From contig DDPV01000045.1 in NCBI GenBank assembly GCA_002342365.1, positions 187,786-204,891 on the forward strand: a stretch of 17,106 nt of DNA, read 5' to 3'. The first letter of the stretch is position 1. The number at the start of each line of letters is the position of its first letter. Below are positions 14,059 through 17,106 of this stretch, one piece after another. Below the pieces are notes generated by a model. The model was given only the letters and a program-made list of their open reading frames with translations, was not told where the DNA came from and searched no databases. The translations under genes and the position numbers were made by a program. Source of the stretch: Burkholderiales bacterium UBA2459. GTDB taxonomy: Bacteria; Pseudomonadota; Gammaproteobacteria; Burkholderiales; Burkholderiaceae_E.

Positions 14059-16035
14059 TCAGATATCCACTTCAACCTCGTGGCCTCGTCGCTCGAGCCA
14101 CTGGCGCCGGGCTGAGGATTCCCCCTTGCCCATGAGAAGGTGAAAGCATTCGCGCACCGGGTCGTCGCCAGCCTCACCGAGCACCACCGGCGACAGTCGC
14201 CTGGTATCGGGATTGAGGGTTGTTTCCCAGAGCTGCTCGGCATTCATCTCGCCCAGGCCTTTGAATCGTGAAATCGACCAGGCATGGTTTTTCACGCCTT
14301 CTTTGCGCAGCTTATCCTCAAGACTTCGCAATTCGGCCTCATCAAGGCAATAACGTTTTCGCGCCTGCCGTTTACCTGCTGCTGCAATATCAACCCGAAA
14401 TAGCGGCGGCCTTGCGATAAAAAGATGGCCACGCTGAATCAACTGGGGAAAATGTTTGTAAAAAAGCGTGAGTAAAAGCACCTGGATATGCGAACCATCG
14501 ACATCAGCGTCGGCGAGAATACAGACCTTTCCATAACGTAGACCGTTCCAATCAAGCGCGTCATGTAGGCCATGCGGATCGATTCCGATGGCTACCGCCA
14601 CATCGTGCACTTCCTGATTGGCAAACAGACGATCCTTATCGGTTTCCCAGGTGTTGAGGACTTTTCCACGAAGCGGCAGGATCGCCTGAAACGATTTATC
14701 GCGCCCCATCTTTGCTGATCCGCCCGCTGAATCACCTTCAACCAGAAAAAGTTCGGTACGGCCCAGATCCGTGGACTCGCAATCGGTGAGCTTGCCCGGC
14801 AATACCGCAATTCCTGAGGCTTTCCGCTTTTCTACTTTTTGAAGCGCACGCTGCCTGACTTGCGCCTGTCGTATCACCATGTCTGCCAATCGCCGGCCCC
14901 ATTCAACATGCTCGTTGAGCCACAAATCCATGGCGGGCTTGATCAAGGTTGACACCAGACGCAAGGCGTCGCGCGAGTTCAGGCGCTCTTTGACCTGCCC
15001 CTGAAATTGGGGGTCGAGCACCTTGGCCGAAAGCACAAAGCTGGCACGCGAAAATACGTCTTCAGGCAACAATCGCAAGCCCTTGGGCATCAGGGCATGC
15101 AGTTCAACGAAGGTCTTTACAGCCTGAAACATCCCCTCGCGTAATCCCGCTTCGTGGGTGCCGCCAGCGCTTGTCGGAATCAGGTTGACGTAAGATTCAC
15201 GAACGCATCCGCCTTCTTCGGTAAAGCCTAGCACCCAAGCAATCCCCTCGCCTTCGGCAAAGCTTTCGTGGCCAGACTCGATCCACTGAGCGCCTTCAAA
15301 GGGTGGGAAAACCCAGGCTTGTGCGCTTTGTTGCTCGATCGCTTCATCGAGATAGGATTTAAGGCCTTGGGCGTATTGCCAGTGCTGGGTTTTTGCGGCC
15401 TTTTCATCGGTGAGGCTGACCTTGATGCCCGGGAGCAGTACCGCCTTGGAGCGTAAAAGGTGTGATAACTCCTGAAGCGGAATCTGAAGGCTGTCAAAGT
15501 ACTTGGCTTCGGGCCAGACGCGAACACGCGTTCCTCGACGCTGTTTGGCAACCTGGGCAATTTCCTTTAAGGGCTCGATGACCTCGCCTTGCGCAAAGAC
15601 GATGCGGTGTTCGCCAGCATCCCGCCAGACCTGTACTTCAAGGCGCTTTGATAAGGCATTGGTGACGGAAACGCCAACGCCGTGCAGCCCCCCTGAAAAG
15701 CTGTAAGCACCGCCTGATTTTTTATCAAACTTTCCTCCCGCATGAAGCCGCGTAAACACGATTTCAACCGTAGAAACGCCCTCTTCCGGGTGGATCCCCA
15801 CGGGGATGCCACGGCCGTTATCCTGTACCGAGACCGACCCGTCCTGATGCAAGGTGAGGTCAATCTGGCTACAAAATCCCGCAAGTGCTTCATCGGCCGC
15901 GTTGTCCAAGACCTCCTGGATAATGTGAAGCGGATGGTCGGTGCGGGTGTACATACCCGGCCGCTGTCGAACCGGTTCAAGCCCCTTGAGGACCCGGATC
16001 GAGGCTTCGCCATATTGCCTGGAACGAGTTGCCAT
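14059..16035 (-). CDS. parE: DNA topoisomerase IV subunit B (ParE)
   Basis: This is the ATPase subunit of topoisomerase IV, with 658 residues. The GHKL ATPase domain shows QEVLDNAADEAL (40-51, with E41 and N45), DNGRGIP (72-78) and GGLHGVGVSVTNALS (115-129). A transducer region follows, then the TOPRIM domain with ELFLVEGDSAGGSAK (428-442), PLRGKVLN (454-461) and DADVDGSH (509-516, metal-binding acidic residues). RFKGLGEM (590-597) precedes the C-terminal end MGKGESSARRQWLERRGHEV, a ParE-type ending. I start at MATRSRQYGE; the open frame continues 107 codons further, but that part lies opposite the nuclease gene and has no family match. There is no strong ribosome site before the ATG. It is followed by parC one base later. 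The nuclease gene starts only 44 bp away on the other strand, so their promoters must overlap its coding region or each other. Confidence 0.95.
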   Translation of the reverse strand: MATRSRQYGEASIRVLKGLEPVRQRPGMYTRTDHPLHIIQEVLDNAADEALAGFCSQIDLTLHQDGSVSVQDNGRGIPVGIHPEEGVSTVEIVFTRLHAGGKFDKKSGGAYSFSGGLHGVGVSVTNALSKRLEVQVWRDAGEHRIVFAQGEVIEPLKEIAQVAKQRRGTRVRVWPEAKYFDSLQIPLQELSHLLRSKAVLLPGIKVSLTDEKAAKTQHWQYAQGLKSYLDEAIEQQSAQAWVFPPFEGAQWIESGHESFAEGEGIAWVLGFTEEGGCVRESYVNLIPTSAGGTHEAGLREGMFQAVKTFVELHALMPKGLRLLPEDVFSRASFVLSAKVLDPQFQGQVKERLNSRDALRLVSTLIKPAMDLWLNEHVEWGRRLADMVIRQAQVRQRALQKVEKRKASGIAVLPGKLTDCESTDLGRTELFLVEGDSAGGSAKMGRDKSFQAILPLRGKVLNTWETDKDRLFANQEVHDVAVAIGIDPHGLHDALDWNGLRYGKVCILADADVDGSHIQVLLLTLFYKHFPQLIQRGHLFIARPPLFRVDIAAAGKRQARKRYCLDEAELRSLEDKLRKEGVKNHAWSISRFKGLGEMNAEQLWETTLNPDTRRLSPVVLGEAGDDPVRECFHLLMGKGESSARRQWLERRGHEVEVDI

Positions 16036-16079
16036 GCTGATTGACTTTGATTCGAGTGCGAGAGAAGACTTGTTTTGAG

Positions 16080-17051
16080 ATGCTGCTGACAATCGATTCA
16101 AGGCGGACACCGACTTTGCGGGCTTTGCCGAAACCCAAGCGCATTGTAAAAGGGAAGCCTGTTGCAGCCCTGCTTGGCCGTATTGTCTCTCTTGCCGCTT
16201 CATGGGCGGTTTTGTGCACAGCAAGCAGCCTTGCATCCGAAAAGGCTGCGCCCAACAACGCAATGGTGGTTTTGCAGCAGGACAAGCCGCAAAGCGCAGA
16301 CAGGCAGGCTGGCTACTTCCAACCGCGATTTTCAGCCTGCCGACAGCACTTTCCAAACGGTGAACCCCCGCGCATGGCTACTGGGCGCTCGCCTGGGAAC
16401 TTGCGAGAGCTGTGTTTTGAAGCTTTTGCGATTCTTCACTCGGGCCAAACCAAGACGCCCGTCTGGGTTGCACAACGGCTCGATCCTGAAGAACTCGCTA
16501 AAGCCCAGCAGCTACCGCGATCAGGTCGCTTTTATCCGGAAGCACGTTTGCCTTTTGCTGAGCGAGCGAGCCTTGAGGATTACCAAGGTTCGGGCTGGGA
16601 CCGCGGTCACATGGCGCCAGCCGGCGACATGGCAAGCGAGATCGCCATGGCGCAAAGCTTTTCGCTGGCCAATATGGTGCCCCAAGCGCCCGAGTTGAAT
16701 CGCAACGTCTGGGCCGACTACGAAAAATCTACCCGGCGCTATGTGCGCCGCGTGGGTCATGCTGTTTATGTGTTCACAGGCCCCGTCTATGCAGACTTTG
16801 ACCCCGAATCGAGCAAGTCTGCCGCGGAGAGCTCGACGAAACGCTTAGGGAAAGGCGGCGTGTGGGTGCCGCGCGCTATCTTCAAGCTTGTCTACGATCC
16901 GATCAGCCAGCGCGCCTGGGCGTATTGGTCCGATAATCAAAACGATACAAAAGCTGCTGCGCCGATCAGCTTGCGGCTGCTCCAACAGCGCCTCGGTCAT
17001 CAGTGGCTGCCCGGTGTGTCAGACGATAGCCTGCTTCATAGCAAGGATTAA
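16080..17051 (+). CDS. Exported DNA/RNA non-specific endonuclease (NUC family)
   Basis: This is a 323-residue beta-beta-alpha-metal endonuclease related to Serratia nuclease, expected to cleave DNA and RNA. The signature DRGHMAPAGD is at 174-183, with H177 as the general base. N208, in VPQAPELNRNVW, is the likely Mg ligand; the family more often has NRG at this point. GWD before the DRGH and FTGPVY (232-237) also fit. The N-terminus has a long basic stretch (19-26) and a hydrophobic core (28-52), consistent with an export signal cleaved near ASSLA, so it probably acts in the periplasm or outside the cell. The ATG at 16080 is preceded by GAGAAG about 10 nt upstream. An earlier TTG at 16041 would add 13 residues and is less likely. 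It is divergent from parE, with no evident functional link. Confidence 0.88.
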   Translation: MLLTIDSRRTPTLRALPKPKRIVKGKPVAALLGRIVSLAASWAVLCTASSLASEKAAPNNAMVVLQQDKPQSADRQAGYFQPRFSACRQHFPNGEPPRMATGRSPGNLRELCFEAFAILHSGQTKTPVWVAQRLDPEELAKAQQLPRSGRFYPEARLPFAERASLEDYQGSGWDRGHMAPAGDMASEIAMAQSFSLANMVPQAPELNRNVWADYEKSTRRYVRRVGHAVYVFTGPVYADFDPESSKSAAESSTKRLGKGGVWVPRAIFKLVYDPISQRAWAYWSDNQNDTKAAAPISLRLLQQRLGHQWLPGVSDDSLLHSKD

Positions 17052-17084
17052 TCCGCTAAGGCTGAGGCTTAAGGATTAATCCGC
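17043..17084. repeat. Short direct repeat after the endonuclease gene
   Basis: AAGGATTAATCCGC occurs at 17043-17056 and again at 17071-17084, a period of 28 nt. Each copy contains the perfect palindrome GGATTAATCC and is followed by a related AAGGCT-GAG stretch. The first copy supplies the last codons and stop of the nuclease gene. The window ends soon after, so further copies cannot be seen. Confidence 0.7.
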
Positions 17085-17086
17085 AA

Positions 17087-17103
17087 GGCTTGAGCCACAA
17101 GCC
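17087..17103 (+). terminator. Hairpin at the window edge, possible terminator of the endonuclease gene
   Basis: GGCTTG (17087-17092) pairs with CAAGCC (17098-17103) around a 5-nt loop. No T-run is visible in the three bases left after it, so termination is only possible, not shown. Confidence 0.3.
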
Positions 17104-17106
17104 CTA

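Noticed and set aside
14058..14243. N-terminal extension of ParC by 62 codons
   Set aside because: It overlaps the parE C-terminal coding region and has no similarity to the ParC N-terminus. The ATG at 14057, right after the parE stop, fits the family.
16036..16356. N-terminal extension of ParE by 107 codons
   Set aside because: It lies opposite the nuclease gene, is rich in residues untypical of ParE, and the family N-terminus begins at MATRSRQYGEASI.

Overview
The window is a gene-dense stretch of bacterial chromosome with moderately high GC. It carries twelve protein genes, no RNA genes, no insertion sequence and no CRISPR array. Gene content points to a beta-proteobacterium, most likely Burkholderiales: a MoaA of betaproteobacterial type, two small c-type cytochromes divergent from a MoxR/VWA pair, a parE-parC operon, and an htpG with a sigma-32-like promoter. 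This placement rests on recalled family and synteny patterns, not on a search.

Layout. (1) Positions 16-3086 (+): molybdenum cofactor genes, moaA overlapping by 4 nt a gene that fuses MobA (guanylyltransferase) to MoeA (molybdenum insertase). (2) 3126-3923 (-): two periplasmic class I cytochromes c. (3) 4142-7014 (+): a MoxR AAA+ ATPase, a CoxE-like VWA protein and a NUDIX hydrolase, the last probably starting at a GTG that overlaps the VWA stop. (4) 10873 down to 6909 (-): a 3-hydroxyisobutyryl-CoA hydrolase/enoyl-CoA hydratase-like enzyme, htpG (Hsp90), and a spermidine-synthase-like protein coupled to htpG by an ATGA overlap. (5) 10974-11750 (+): a short-chain dehydrogenase divergent from the hydratase-like gene. 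(6) 16035 down to 11703 (-): parE-parC, encoding topoisomerase IV. (7) 16080-17051 (+): an exported DNA/RNA non-specific endonuclease divergent from parE, followed by a short direct repeat and a hairpin at the window edge.

Most genes are housekeeping. Points worth a second look are the MobA-MoeA fusion with an extra segment in the MobA nucleotide-binding region, next to a CoxD/CoxE-like ATPase/VWA pair; a sigma-32-like promoter overlapped by a CIRCE-like inverted repeat in front of htpG; a polyamine-synthase-like protein tied to the heat-shock gene; two convergent gene pairs with overlapping coding ends (106 and 48 nt); a perfect 12-bp palindrome between the divergent hydratase-like and dehydrogenase genes; and a repeat running off the right edge. 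I found no clear sign of a novel defence or mobile system.
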